Below, one piece after another: positions 17,739 to 26,632 of a stretch of DNA of 64,000 bases (its first letter is position 1; every line of letters starts with the position of its first letter). The notes under the pieces are model-generated. The model searched no databases, was not told the DNA's origin, and saw only the letters and a program-made list of their open reading frames with translations. A program made the translations under genes and the position numbers. The DNA is from Verrucomicrobiota bacterium (GTDB taxonomy: Bacteria; Verrucomicrobiota; Verrucomicrobiia; Limisphaerales; UBA9464), in NCBI GenBank assembly GCA_017309115.1, contig JAFLEF010000009.1, positions 116,641 through 180,640 on the forward strand. The letters are read 5' to 3'.

Positions 17739-19718
17739 TCAGGGTAGGTTCGGGGATAGGCGAAAATACTCGGTCCCTAACCTAACCGGAAGGCGCACAG
17801 AGTTTCCAGGGGCGGGGACGGGCTTCCAAGAATTGGATTGAAAAATGTCAGCCTGTTGAAGCGACCATCCAGCGACGTGCTCAGCCCACGACACAAATAC
17901 CTGTCCGTCGGCGGTTTGCCTAATGTTAAGCTCCGGTTGAGGGGTAAGGCGAAGATACCCCGAGAGGATCGTCCCGGCATTGCCTGCCACCAAAACCGAA
18001 TCGTTCGCTGCCGTGACTCCATAAACGGGCCAAGCCGAAGGGAAGTCGGAGGATGTCCAGATTTCTCCGTCCGTTGATACGATGCATGTTTGCTCATAAG
18101 AGTCGGCACCGAAGGATATAAATCGTCCACCAGCCCAGGAAACGCAAAGTAATGCCTTCGAAGTGCCAGACCTACGAGTGATCCAATCTTGTCCATCGCT
18201 TGAAGTCAGGATTCGTCCTGCCGAACCGACCGCTACGAGAATGCCATTCCCAAACGCCACTTCGTAAAGTGTCTCCGAGACACCCGAAGCCCGTGGTGTC
18301 CATACAACGCCATCAGGAGAGGTTAGTATAGTTCCCGAGGCGCCGACCGCCACAAACACGCCCTTCGCATAAACAATTCCCAAGAGGCTTTTGCCAGTCG
18401 TTGAATATGTTTCGGTCCAGGTAGTTGCGTCGTAAGATGTGTAAATTGAATTTTTCCCACCGGTACCGTTGCCAACCGTGACAATGGCCTCATTGCCAAA
18501 AGCAATGTCTCTTTGATTTTGGCCGACCGTCCTTCGTGACCACGCGATGCCGTCTATAGAAAACAGGAGTACCCCGCCATCACCAACGATCCAGAACCTG
18601 GAATCGAAGAACCGGACTCTGTTCAGAGTGCTTGAGACGCCAGAGTTAATGGCCGACCAATTGACTCCGTCTCTTGTCCTAAGAATCGTTCCCCGAGCAC
18701 CGACGACCAATCCGGTTTGGTTGGCGAAGACTGCCCCTTGCAAATCAGCCGTGGTTACGACCGACCCTATAGAAGTCCAAACGGAACCGCTTGTTGAGCC
18801 GAGCATAAGGCCTTTTTCTCCAACGACCAAAAAGCGCCCCGCGCCGAACGCCAAGCCAGCGAGGCCTTCGCTTGTACCCGAGTTCCTTTTGACCCATGAA
18901 ACACCGTTCTGAGATGTAAAAATGCCTCCGTCTCGTCCAGTTGCTATAAACTGCCCACCTAAAAACGCGCATTCATTGATTTGTTCGGTGCCGAAAACAA
19001 CTGGATTGTCCCTTTGTACCCAAAGTGAACCATTCGTGGACGTAAGAACCCTTCCGTTGCTCCCCATAGCGACAAAGGTATCTGCGCCGAACGCGACGCA
19101 CCAAAGGGACGACGAAACGCCGGAAAGGCGCGTTGACCAAACAACCCCATCCGTGGAGGTCAAAACAGCCCCATTCCAACCGACGGCCACATACCTTCCG
19201 TTGCCGTACGTGATGTCCACCAAGTTAGCGGATCCCGAATTGCGCTGCTCCCACTCCAAGCCATCCGGCGACGTCCCCACGGCTCCCGCCCCCCCAACTG
19301 CCCAGAACTTCCCGTTAAGGAATCGAATCTGGTTGAGGCCTGGCAAAGTGCCGTAGCTGCCCAAAGACCAAGTTACACCATCTGCCGAAAGCCACGTTCT
19401 ATGGAGTCCACCAAGCGCGACGAATTTATCTTTCCCATATGCCACAGAAACCAATTCATCAGTGGCGCCAACGGTACCAGTTGACCAATTGGTGCCGTCT
19501 GGCGAGACGAGGGTTGTTCCGAGACGCCCCACCACGACGAACCGCCCGCTTCCATAGCATGAGGAATTGAGATTGTTTCCCTGCGGAGTGGGATTGAGCC
19601 ATTGCCACCGGTAAAGCTCATTTGGTTGACCGGAGGCGTTACTAAAGGCGCCTAGGAGACTCAATACGACCAGGAGCGGCCATCCAACCAAGGGGCTTGG
19701 AAATGCTTTTTGGCTCAT
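17739..19718 (-). CDS. Secreted repeat protein with BNR/propeller-like units
   Basis: The ATG at 19718 overlaps the upstream LamG gene stop by four bases (ATGA) and gives 659 aa with a signal peptide (MSQKAFPSP then LLVVLSLLGAFSNASG). The body is built of about a dozen units with the pattern G-x-F-V-A-V-G-x-x-G-T-I-L-T-S-x-D-G-x-x-W (for example YVAVGWNGAVLTSTDGVVW, FVAVGASGTILTSPDGVVW), the sialidase/BNR-like Asp-box form, predicting a beta-propeller. A C-terminal strand-rich tail ends in EYFRLS, common on exported proteins of this phylum. It is likely co-transcribed with the LamG protein. Composition is somewhat lower in GC than in flanking genes. Confidence 0.8.
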   Translation of the reverse strand: MSQKAFPSPLVGWPLLVVLSLLGAFSNASGQPNELYRWQWLNPTPQGNNLNSSCYGSGRFVVVGRLGTTLVSPDGTNWSTGTVGATDELVSVAYGKDKFVALGGLHRTWLSADGVTWSLGSYGTLPGLNQIRFLNGKFWAVGGAGAVGTSPDGLEWEQRNSGSANLVDITYGNGRYVAVGWNGAVLTSTDGVVWSTRLSGVSSSLWCVAFGADTFVAMGSNGRVLTSTNGSLWVQRDNPVVFGTEQINECAFLGGQFIATGRDGGIFTSQNGVSWVKRNSGTSEGLAGLAFGAGRFLVVGEKGLMLGSTSGSVWTSIGSVVTTADLQGAVFANQTGLVVGARGTILRTRDGVNWSAINSGVSSTLNRVRFFDSRFWIVGDGGVLLFSIDGIAWSRRTVGQNQRDIAFGNEAIVTVGNGTGGKNSIYTSYDATTWTETYSTTGKSLLGIVYAKGVFVAVGASGTILTSPDGVVWTPRASGVSETLYEVAFGNGILVAVGSAGRILTSSDGQDWITRRSGTSKALLCVSWAGGRFISFGADSYEQTCIVSTDGEIWTSSDFPSAWPVYGVTAANDSVLVAGNAGTILSGYLRLTPQPELNIRQTADGQVFVSWAEHVAGWSLQQADIFQSNSWKPVPAPGNSVRLPVRLGTEYFRLSPNLP

Positions 19719-20881
19719 TGTATCTGAGTGATCCTGAAATACTGGCCGGTTTCCGTAACGATGAAGTCCCGCGTGACGACATCCGCCTCTGGGACGAAAT
19801 CCAGTTGTTCCTTCCAAATGCCCAAGTCAGTTGAGCTTTCGACAAGGTACCGCTGGCCTTGCCACACATTGAACGTCAAGCGAACGGTTTGGACGGCGAT
19901 CGCCAGGGAAGGAGCCTTCGGAGGAGGGGCAATTCGGACGGTCACCGGGCCGGTGTAACCTATTCCGGCATTGGTCACTTGGAAGCCAGTCACCCTTCCG
20001 TTGGCCACCAAAGCGACGGCGGTCGCCCCGCTCCCGTCTCCGAGGATTTCCACGGCGGGGGGCGCGGAGTACCCATAGCCTCCGTCGGTCAGGAGGACTT
20101 CGACCACAAACCCTCCGTCAACCCGCGCCGTGGCCGTCGCACGTCGGACGGATGCGGATTCGAGTTGGTAAAGGGTGCGAATCTCCGATTCAGAGAGTGC
20201 CCGGTCATAAACGCGGACATCGTCGATCACTCCGTTGAAATTCCGGGGTCCGCCGATCGCGGGGAGCATCTCTCCAATAAACAGGCCTTGAGGAGAACTG
20301 CTGGGGGCCACGTTTCCGGTCCATTCCTTGGACGCGACTAAGGTGCCATCGATGTAGAGCCGGCCGGCGGTTCCATCGAACGTCGTCGCCACTTGATACC
20401 AACGCGCCGGAGTCAATTCCGGGCCAACCAACCCTTCCGCCGGAACTCCTCCCCCGTTTCCATAGTACCAACTGCGGGCTTTGTTTCCGCTGGCGAAAAT
20501 GCCCCAGCCATTCGCGGAAGCAGTCGGGTAGAGGGAGACAATCCCCAGGTCTGTTCCTGGATTCTGGTCGAACGCGACCCAAGCGGTCGTCGTTAAGGGA
20601 AGGAGGTTGAAATTGAAGGTGGCGGGAACCTTTACGCTAGAGGTCAGGCCATTGAAACGCCCCGCCGAACCCGGTGTTCCGAACCGATTGGTTTGGTAAG
20701 TGACGGCGGTGGCCACGCCATTCGCTAACCTCCCGCTCGAATCGTCGCCATTACCGTTCAACTCGTAGAAGGCCACGAGTCCATTGGTCACGAATGAGGG
20801 ACTTTGGGCGTTGGCCAATCCGAGTAGGCAGAAAAACGCGGGAACGAGTAGCCGGAGAAACTGAGAGAAGGTTGAGTTCAT
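19715..20881 (-). CDS. Secreted LamG (concanavalin A-like) domain protein
   Basis: The ATG at 20881 (MNSTFSQFLRLLVPAFF) starts a signal peptide ending at LANAQ and gives 388 aa; the longer upstream frame is not conserved-looking. Residues about 30-240 form a LamG/jelly-roll lectin-like domain (LVAFYELNGNGDDSSG, WYQVATTFDGTAGRLYIDG, and the end signature IDDVRVYDRALSESEI). Then a GGYGYSAPPAVEI and GIGYTGPVTVRI repeat appears, followed by a C-terminal module ending GQYFRITQ. It is translationally coupled to the propeller gene at 17739-19718, so the two may form one cell-surface unit. Confidence 0.85.
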   Translation of the reverse strand: MNSTFSQFLRLLVPAFFCLLGLANAQSPSFVTNGLVAFYELNGNGDDSSGRLANGVATAVTYQTNRFGTPGSAGRFNGLTSSVKVPATFNFNLLPLTTTAWVAFDQNPGTDLGIVSLYPTASANGWGIFASGNKARSWYYGNGGGVPAEGLVGPELTPARWYQVATTFDGTAGRLYIDGTLVASKEWTGNVAPSSSPQGLFIGEMLPAIGGPRNFNGVIDDVRVYDRALSESEIRTLYQLESASVRRATATARVDGGFVVEVLLTDGGYGYSAPPAVEILGDGSGATAVALVANGRVTGFQVTNAGIGYTGPVTVRIAPPPKAPSLAIAVQTVRLTFNVWQGQRYLVESSTDLGIWKEQLDFVPEADVVTRDFIVTETGQYFRITQIQ

Positions 20882-21286
20882 GGATCTGGATCGCGTCCAC
20901 CGAGACGCGGCTAACTGATCTAGATCCTTCTCACGTCGTTTCGCACGGAAAAATTCCCGACAACCGACCTTCCAAAGGTGCAACTGAAACCCATCACCAT
21001 GTCAGCCGTCGAATCTGCCGGTCCCTGAACTTCCCAACACGAACCCAAATACCAGCGACCTATTGCGGAAACTCCGTGGCCTGAAAATGGGCACGCTCGC
21101 TTGTCTGGAGGAGTACCCATTCAGCCAGTGGATGGCGTCGCTCAATCAAGTTCCGTCCTTTTGTTTATTATCTAGATACGACCCCATAGTCTTGCAGGTT
21201 CCCTGAAACCCGATTGAGAAACGCTGTCGCCTGCGGAGGCGGACCATGGCAGCTTCCGAGTTACGGTTGAGAATTGAAATCAGTCC
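20882..21286. other. Divergent intergenic region, no gene seen
   Basis: About 405 bases between the LamG gene (reverse) and the ABC-2 permease (forward). It should contain both promoters. I see no confident boxes; an AT-rich patch lies at about 21160-21180 (TTTGTTTATTATCTAGA). Confidence 0.4.
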
Positions 21287-22897
21287 ATGAACCCGGTCAT
21301 CCAGCGTGAACTCCGGGCGGAGGCTAGGCGGCCCGTCTCGTATTGGCTGCGAATGGGTACCGCGGCGGCGTTTTTTGTCCTGCTGGAACTGTCACTCCAT
21401 GGACTGGATCGCGTCGACGCCACCTGCCGCGTTCTGTTTCCGCTGCTCCACGGTCTCCTACTGATGGTTTCAACTTGCGTCGCCCCACTCCTGATCGTCG
21501 AGGCGTTGTCCCGCGAAAAGCGCGAGGGGACTTTCGAGTTGCTGCTCCTGACCCCGCTGACACTGGACGAGGTGCTGAGTGCCAAGACATTCGTGTTCGC
21601 GGTTCGAACTCTGGTGCTGGTCATCGGCGCCTTTCCGGTGATTACCTTCACCCTCTTATTCGGCGGCGTCGCCCTGGAGGAGGTCCTGCTTCTGGTACTG
21701 GTGCAGGCCAGCGCGGTAGTCCTCGCGCTTTCGGTCGGGCTGCTGGCTGCAGCCTGGGGACGCACCTGGATCCAATCCCTCGGCCGCGCCGGTATTCTGT
21801 TGGCGGTCGGTGGTGGCGGGATGTCCCTGCTTCTGTTCATCGCGTTTCAATACGTGATTGGGGACACGTTTGCGCGGGACCTCTGGCCGCATCCCCAACG
21901 CAGTGCGGATTGGGTTTCCGGGGCTGTGCGTCTGCTGATCAATCGGGACGGAATCTGGAGTGAAACCATCGGCACCATTCCCAAGACATTGACGCCCGCC
22001 TTGCTGTGGCTGTTCGGGTCCGCGTTTCTGGTTTCGGTTTTCCTGGCCGTCCTGCTTAGGGCCGCCGCCCGGGCGGTCGTTCGGAACGGGCTGGACCTGG
22101 AGCCGCAGTTGACCGCGCGCCGGGCCGGAGTCGATGCCGGACGATTCTGGGCGGTACCTTCGCATCGTCGGCGTCGATGGTTGAGGGGAAATCCCGTGCG
22201 CTGGCTGATGCGGTATCCGCGCGATGTGCGGTTGGTCCGATGGGCGGGCGCCGGGGTAGTTGCCGGTGTCCAGGGTGTGGTCTGGATCTTGGCGCCCAAG
22301 TCCGATGCGGGATTCCTGGTCCAAATCGGACTGGCCCTGGCCCTGGCCGTCCTGCTGGCCTTGGCCGCTGCGGGCAGTTATCGCAGGGAACGGGAAGATG
22401 GATCCCTGGAAATGCTGCTGGTTACGCCGCTGACGGCGAGCCAATTGCTCCGTGGCCGTGTGGCGGGCCTGTGGTGGCAATTTGGACCCGCATTCGCGGC
22501 CTGGGCGGGCGTCTTGTTCTGGAGGCTTCCTTATCGGGCACAGGATGACCGGGACTGGGCGCTGGCCTTTTGGATGTCCTCACTCTTCCTGGCAGTGCCG
22601 GTCATCGGCCTGGAGTCCGCCTTCCAGTTCCGCACCTTTTGGCGGGCGGGAGGAGCGGTACTCTTCGGTGGTGTTGGGATCACGGGACTCCTGCTCTGGA
22701 TGGGGTTCATGGAGGATCGCCCCGGATTCTTCTGCGGATTGGGCGTCGTCTTCCTGTTAGTGGCGGCAGCCCTTTGCGGGTCGGGGTTCATGTCCCGTCT
22801 CACACTTCGCCGAAATGGGGAGAATCTTCGGTCACATCGTCATCGCAGACGGAGACGCGTGCCCCATTCAGAACGTCAGCGGCGGGTGCCGGCGTGA
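21287..22897 (+). CDS. ABC-2 type transporter permease
   Basis: This 536-aa integral membrane protein has about twelve hydrophobic segments in two homologous halves. Each half carries the ABC-2 permease signature: REKREGTFELLLLTPLT near residue 79 and REREDGSLEMLLVTPLT near 365. This tandem arrangement suggests a fused dimer of two permease units. No ATPase gene is adjacent, so the partner is elsewhere. Substrate is unknown; relatives export polysaccharides, drugs or act in gliding systems. The tail after about 505 is Arg/His-rich. Confidence 0.8.
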   Translation: MNPVIQRELRAEARRPVSYWLRMGTAAAFFVLLELSLHGLDRVDATCRVLFPLLHGLLLMVSTCVAPLLIVEALSREKREGTFELLLLTPLTLDEVLSAKTFVFAVRTLVLVIGAFPVITFTLLFGGVALEEVLLLVLVQASAVVLALSVGLLAAAWGRTWIQSLGRAGILLAVGGGGMSLLLFIAFQYVIGDTFARDLWPHPQRSADWVSGAVRLLINRDGIWSETIGTIPKTLTPALLWLFGSAFLVSVFLAVLLRAAARAVVRNGLDLEPQLTARRAGVDAGRFWAVPSHRRRRWLRGNPVRWLMRYPRDVRLVRWAGAGVVAGVQGVVWILAPKSDAGFLVQIGLALALAVLLALAAAGSYRREREDGSLEMLLVTPLTASQLLRGRVAGLWWQFGPAFAAWAGVLFWRLPYRAQDDRDWALAFWMSSLFLAVPVIGLESAFQFRTFWRAGGAVLFGGVGITGLLLWMGFMEDRPGFFCGLGVVFLLVAAALCGSGFMSRLTLRRNGENLRSHRHRRRRRVPHSERQRRVPA

Positions 22898-23102
22898 CCT
22901 AGAGGAAGGGGGAGCGCACGGGAGCACAGCGGAAAGTTCCTCGTTGGGGCGCCTCCGCCGGCAGGCCAAGAGGGGAGCAAGGATCGAAATGCCTCAGTCG
23001 TGCCCCGAAAAACTTCCCCGAACGTAGTCGACACTGCCGGAGCTTGTCTTACTGGAGCCTGGAGACCTCGAAGTGGATTCGGTTGAACCCTTGAAACGAA
23101 GA

Positions 23103-23187
23103 TGGTGCGCGCGGCAGGACTTGAACCTGCACGATGTTACTCACTAGAACCTGAATCTAGCGCGTCTGCCAATTCCGCCACGCGCGC
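23103..23187 (-). tRNA. tRNA-Leu (CAG)
   Basis: The reverse strand folds as an 85-nt class II tRNA: acceptor GCGCGCG pairs with CGCGCGC, followed by discriminator A and encoded CCA. The anticodon stem CTAGA/TCTAG closes loop TTCAGGT with anticodon CAG. A long variable region follows and the T loop is TTCAAGT with stem CAGG/CCTG. Confidence 0.93.
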
Positions 23188-23513
23188 ACATCGGAAGAGC
23201 TAAATAAGTCGGTCCCGCGCTTCGGGACAAGACCTTTTTCCGGGAAAGACTGAATCTGGAGGAATTTGGGGACGCACTTCCGGCCGGTTCGCTCTGCCAT
23301 TCACCCCAAGGAGCGCATTTGGCCCCATTAGTCTGGGCGTCTAGCCACTTTTGGATTGCTTTCGCACCCTTAAATCGGGTACCTCGTTCAAATCCCTTTG
23401 TGAACTTCACCGCTGAGAAGCGACCCGTCGCGAATCTTCGTCTCCTGGTGTGGGCGTGTGCCCGCACGTCGCTCGGGAATTACTTCTCCGGAGGGGTTTG
23501 CTGAAGGAAACTT
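23188..23513. other. Intergenic region before the PA14 protein
   Basis: About 326 bases. A hairpin GTCCCG/CGGGAC (23212-23217 and 23223-23228) is followed a few bases later by TTTTT, a possible terminator in the forward direction. A GAAGGAAA ribosome binding site precedes the start at 23514. A reverse-strand frame through the region runs into the tRNA and is not convincing. Confidence 0.4.
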
Positions 23514-26500
23514 ATGCGTAGTTCCCTCAACTCTCCCCCGCTGACGGGTGGCAGACGGAGTCGACTAGCCCCCTTGATTTGGGGTGGTTTGGCGGCGGTC
23601 AGCTGGATGACCGCGATTCAGGCGGCCGATCAGTTTGTGGCCAACAAAGTTCGGTTCGAATTCTTCAACAACATTCCGGGTGGATCGGTGAATGACCTTC
23701 GGAATTCGCCCAAGTTTCCGGGTTCGCCTGATCTGGTGACGGCCGAGGACGCGGTGGCTTGGAATGGCCCCGGAGACAGCTACAACAACTATGGGTTGCG
23801 GGTCAGCGGGTATATCACTCCGGACGTTACCGGAAGCTATACGTTCGCCATCTCCAGCGATGACAACGGTGAGTTCTGGCTGAGCACGGACGAGAGTGCG
23901 GCCAACTTGAAACGCCTGGCGGTGGAACCCCAGTGGAATGGGTTCAAGCAGTTCGCTCAAGGCGAGTTCAACGCCGATCGAACTCCGAACACGGGACGTA
24001 ATGAGGCCGATCCCGAGAATATCTCCGATGCGGTCACGTTGCAGGCGAACACCAAGTACTACTTCGAAGCCCTGATGAAAGAGGGCGGCGGCGGTGACAA
24101 TTTGGCGGTCGCGTATCAGCCGGCGGGAACGGCGTTTTCCAACGGTCAGGAAGCCTTGGGCGAAGGCGGTGTGCTGAAGGTGGGAGCGAATCTGCCGACG
24201 GTTCCGACGGTCTTTGTCCAGCCGAAGAATGCCGCCAACTATTCCGGCCTCAGCGCCACCTTCAGCGTGGGGGCGTTTCTGCCGGAAGGCGGAACGATTC
24301 AGTGGTTGTTGGATGGGGCTCCGATTGCTGGAGCGACGGAATCCACTTACACCCGCACGTTGCTCCTCTCGGACAACGGCAAGAAGATCAAGGCGCGTCT
24401 GACCGGAGGTGGCACCACCGTTGATTCCGCCGAGGCCTCGGTCACGGTGGTCGAAACGAAACCGGAAGTCCCCAGCCCAGGCTTTGCCAAGATCGAATTC
24501 TTCACAGGGATCACGGGTACGGCGGTGTCGGCCCTCACGGACTCCGAGAAGTTCATCAACAATACGCCGGACGTCGTTTCCCTGATTCCGGGATTGGACA
24601 CTCCGAACGGTTGGGGAGACAACTATGGAGCCCGGGTCTCGGGTTGGATCACTCCGACCACGACCGGGAACTATACGTTCTTCATTCGATCAGATGACGC
24701 CTCGGAATTGTGGCTGAGCTCGGGAGCCGATCCTGCCAATGCGACACTGATCGCTGAGGAAACTGGCTGCTGCGACGCCTTCAAGGAACCGGGCGAGCCG
24801 GAAACGTCATCCGCGATCGCTCTGACGGCGGGAACGCGTTATGCGTTCTACGCGCTGCTCAAGGAAGGTGGCGGCGGGGACTATCTGCAAGTCGCCTGGC
24901 GGCTCGAGAATGACAATCCGACTCCGGTGGGCAGCCTGGTGCCGATCGCGGGATCCGTGTTGAGCACCACGGCGCAGCCGCTGGGACACACGCTGGACAT
25001 CGTTCAGCAGCCGGTGCCGGTGACCCAGCAGGAGAATCGCAGCGCGACCTTCACCGTGGGGGCGACGGCCACGTCGCTGCAAGTGCCGCCGAACACCATT
25101 GCCTATCAATGGCAGGTCAATGGAGTGGACATCCCGGGTGCCAACCGCGCCACTCTCTCCTTCTCGAAGTTGGCCTTGGCGGACAACGGCAAGAAGTACC
25201 GAGTGATTTGCACCACCGTGGCTGGCATCACCAAGACCAGCGATGAAGTGCTCCTGACCGTGGTTCCGGACACGTTTGCTCCGGTGCCGGCGGTGGGGGC
25301 GATCAACAAGGGAGCCACCCAGGAAATCGGCATCACGTTTGATGAAGAGGTCCAGTCGGCGACGGCCAGTCCGCAGGCGAACTACTCGCTCACCGGCGGC
25401 ACAGTCACCGGGTTCCGTTATTTGACCCGGCCGACGACCGGGTTTGCCACGGCGGTTCCGACCTACTCGGGCGTGGTGCTGACGGCCACCGGCCTGACTC
25501 CGGGCCAGACCTACACGGTCAACGTCAAGAACGTGACCGACCTGAAGGGTAATGCGATTCCCGCCGCCGGCGTGAACGTAAGCTTCAAGGCGGCGGCTGC
25601 CGGAATCACCTGGGGTGAGATTGGCGCCAATGAAGCGGGCGCTGGCTTCCCGGCGGATGCTGTGGCCGTGGGCGAGAACGGATTCGATGTGTTCTCCGGC
25701 GGCGTGGCCGACTGGAACACCTACAACGAAGGCACCTTTGTTTATGAGCCGGTCACCGGTGACTTCGACAAGAAGGTCCAAGTGATCTACCAGGATCCGA
25801 GCTCGAACTGGGCTCGTATCGGCATGAGCGCTCGTGAAGGATTGGATTTGGGTAAGGCCCGACCACCGAGCGAGCCTTCTGAGGCAGAGAAATTCGCCCG
25901 CCATCAGTCGGTGCACAATCCGAACCCGGTCCGCTTCGACGGAGCCGCTTCGAACAAAATCTTCGAGGCTAACCGTCGGTTGGTCCGCGGTGGCGCCACG
26001 GACAGCTTGCCGGGCGGCGGAACGCCGAACTTCCCGAACAACGTCTGGCTCCGCATTAAACGCGAGGGCAACGTGATTCGCGTCTTCAACAGTGAGGACG
26101 GTGTGGTCTGGAACGAGCAGGGTACGGGCACCGACTTTGGCGCCGCCCGCGACAATGACCTAAATCCCGACACCGAGAACGATTCGTTGCCGCTGCCGGC
26201 GACGATGTATGTCGGACCCTGGGTGGCTCCCGAATTGGGCAACAACGATGCCCAGGCCGGCATTGGTCACTCGATTCTGGCCCAATTCCGTAACTACGGA
26301 AACGTGGCCACGGTGCCGGTGGATCCGGGCACGGTCACAGTGACGCTGAACGCCAATGGCACAGTCACCCTGACCTGGGACGCAGCCAAGGGCGGCGTGC
26401 TGAACTCGGCGACCTCGCTCAACGGCGCGTTCGCGCCGGTGGCGGGAGCGACCGGTGGTTCGTACACCATTCCGGCGGGCAGCCTCGGTTCGGCCACGTT

Positions 26501-26519
26501 CTACGTGTTGAAGAACTGA
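23514..26519 (+). CDS. Secreted PA14 / Ig-like multidomain protein
   Basis: This 1001-aa protein has an N-terminal export signal (basic start, then LAPLIWGGLAAVSWMTAIQA). Two PA14 domains follow, at about 45-225 and 325-480, with the hallmark DVTGSYTFAISSDDNGEFWL and TTGNYTFFIRSDDASELWL and the EGGGGD segments. Ig-like regions precede and follow them (IQWLLDGAPIAGATESTYT, YQWQVNGVDIPGANRATLS). Next is a Big_5/SbsA-like Ig module (about 580-690, LTPGQTYTVNV) and a concanavalin-like C-terminal region (WARIGMSARE). The protein probably binds carbohydrate at the cell surface or in the outer milieu. A strong terminator follows at 26550-26583. Confidence 0.87.
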   Translation: MRSSLNSPPLTGGRRSRLAPLIWGGLAAVSWMTAIQAADQFVANKVRFEFFNNIPGGSVNDLRNSPKFPGSPDLVTAEDAVAWNGPGDSYNNYGLRVSGYITPDVTGSYTFAISSDDNGEFWLSTDESAANLKRLAVEPQWNGFKQFAQGEFNADRTPNTGRNEADPENISDAVTLQANTKYYFEALMKEGGGGDNLAVAYQPAGTAFSNGQEALGEGGVLKVGANLPTVPTVFVQPKNAANYSGLSATFSVGAFLPEGGTIQWLLDGAPIAGATESTYTRTLLLSDNGKKIKARLTGGGTTVDSAEASVTVVETKPEVPSPGFAKIEFFTGITGTAVSALTDSEKFINNTPDVVSLIPGLDTPNGWGDNYGARVSGWITPTTTGNYTFFIRSDDASELWLSSGADPANATLIAEETGCCDAFKEPGEPETSSAIALTAGTRYAFYALLKEGGGGDYLQVAWRLENDNPTPVGSLVPIAGSVLSTTAQPLGHTLDIVQQPVPVTQQENRSATFTVGATATSLQVPPNTIAYQWQVNGVDIPGANRATLSFSKLALADNGKKYRVICTTVAGITKTSDEVLLTVVPDTFAPVPAVGAINKGATQEIGITFDEEVQSATASPQANYSLTGGTVTGFRYLTRPTTGFATAVPTYSGVVLTATGLTPGQTYTVNVKNVTDLKGNAIPAAGVNVSFKAAAAGITWGEIGANEAGAGFPADAVAVGENGFDVFSGGVADWNTYNEGTFVYEPVTGDFDKKVQVIYQDPSSNWARIGMSAREGLDLGKARPPSEPSEAEKFARHQSVHNPNPVRFDGAASNKIFEANRRLVRGGATDSLPGGGTPNFPNNVWLRIKREGNVIRVFNSEDGVVWNEQGTGTDFGAARDNDLNPDTENDSLPLPATMYVGPWVAPELGNNDAQAGIGHSILAQFRNYGNVATVPVDPGTVTVTLNANGTVTLTWDAAKGGVLNSATSLNGAFAPVAGATGGSYTIPAGSLGSATFYVLKN

Positions 26520-26549
26520 GTTCGTTCGACCGACTGTTTCGATTCTCAC

Positions 26550-26583
26550 GGGGGCTCGGGCTTCAATCCGGGCCCCCTTTTTG
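26550..26583 (+). terminator. Rho-independent terminator after the PA14 gene
   Basis: Stem GGGGGCTCGG (26550-26559) pairs with CCGGGCCCCC (26568-26577) with one G-T type pair; loop GCTTCAAT; followed by a T run at 26578-26582. Confidence 0.9.
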
Positions 26584-26632
26584 TTGCCCAACCCCCTCGC
26601 GGCCGGGTCAACTGAACGGCGTCACGTTCCCC

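Noticed and set aside
23144-23467. 107-aa reverse frame between tRNA-Leu and the PA14 gene
   Set aside because: Its end is translated from the tRNA itself, and no conserved domain or ribosome site is seen.
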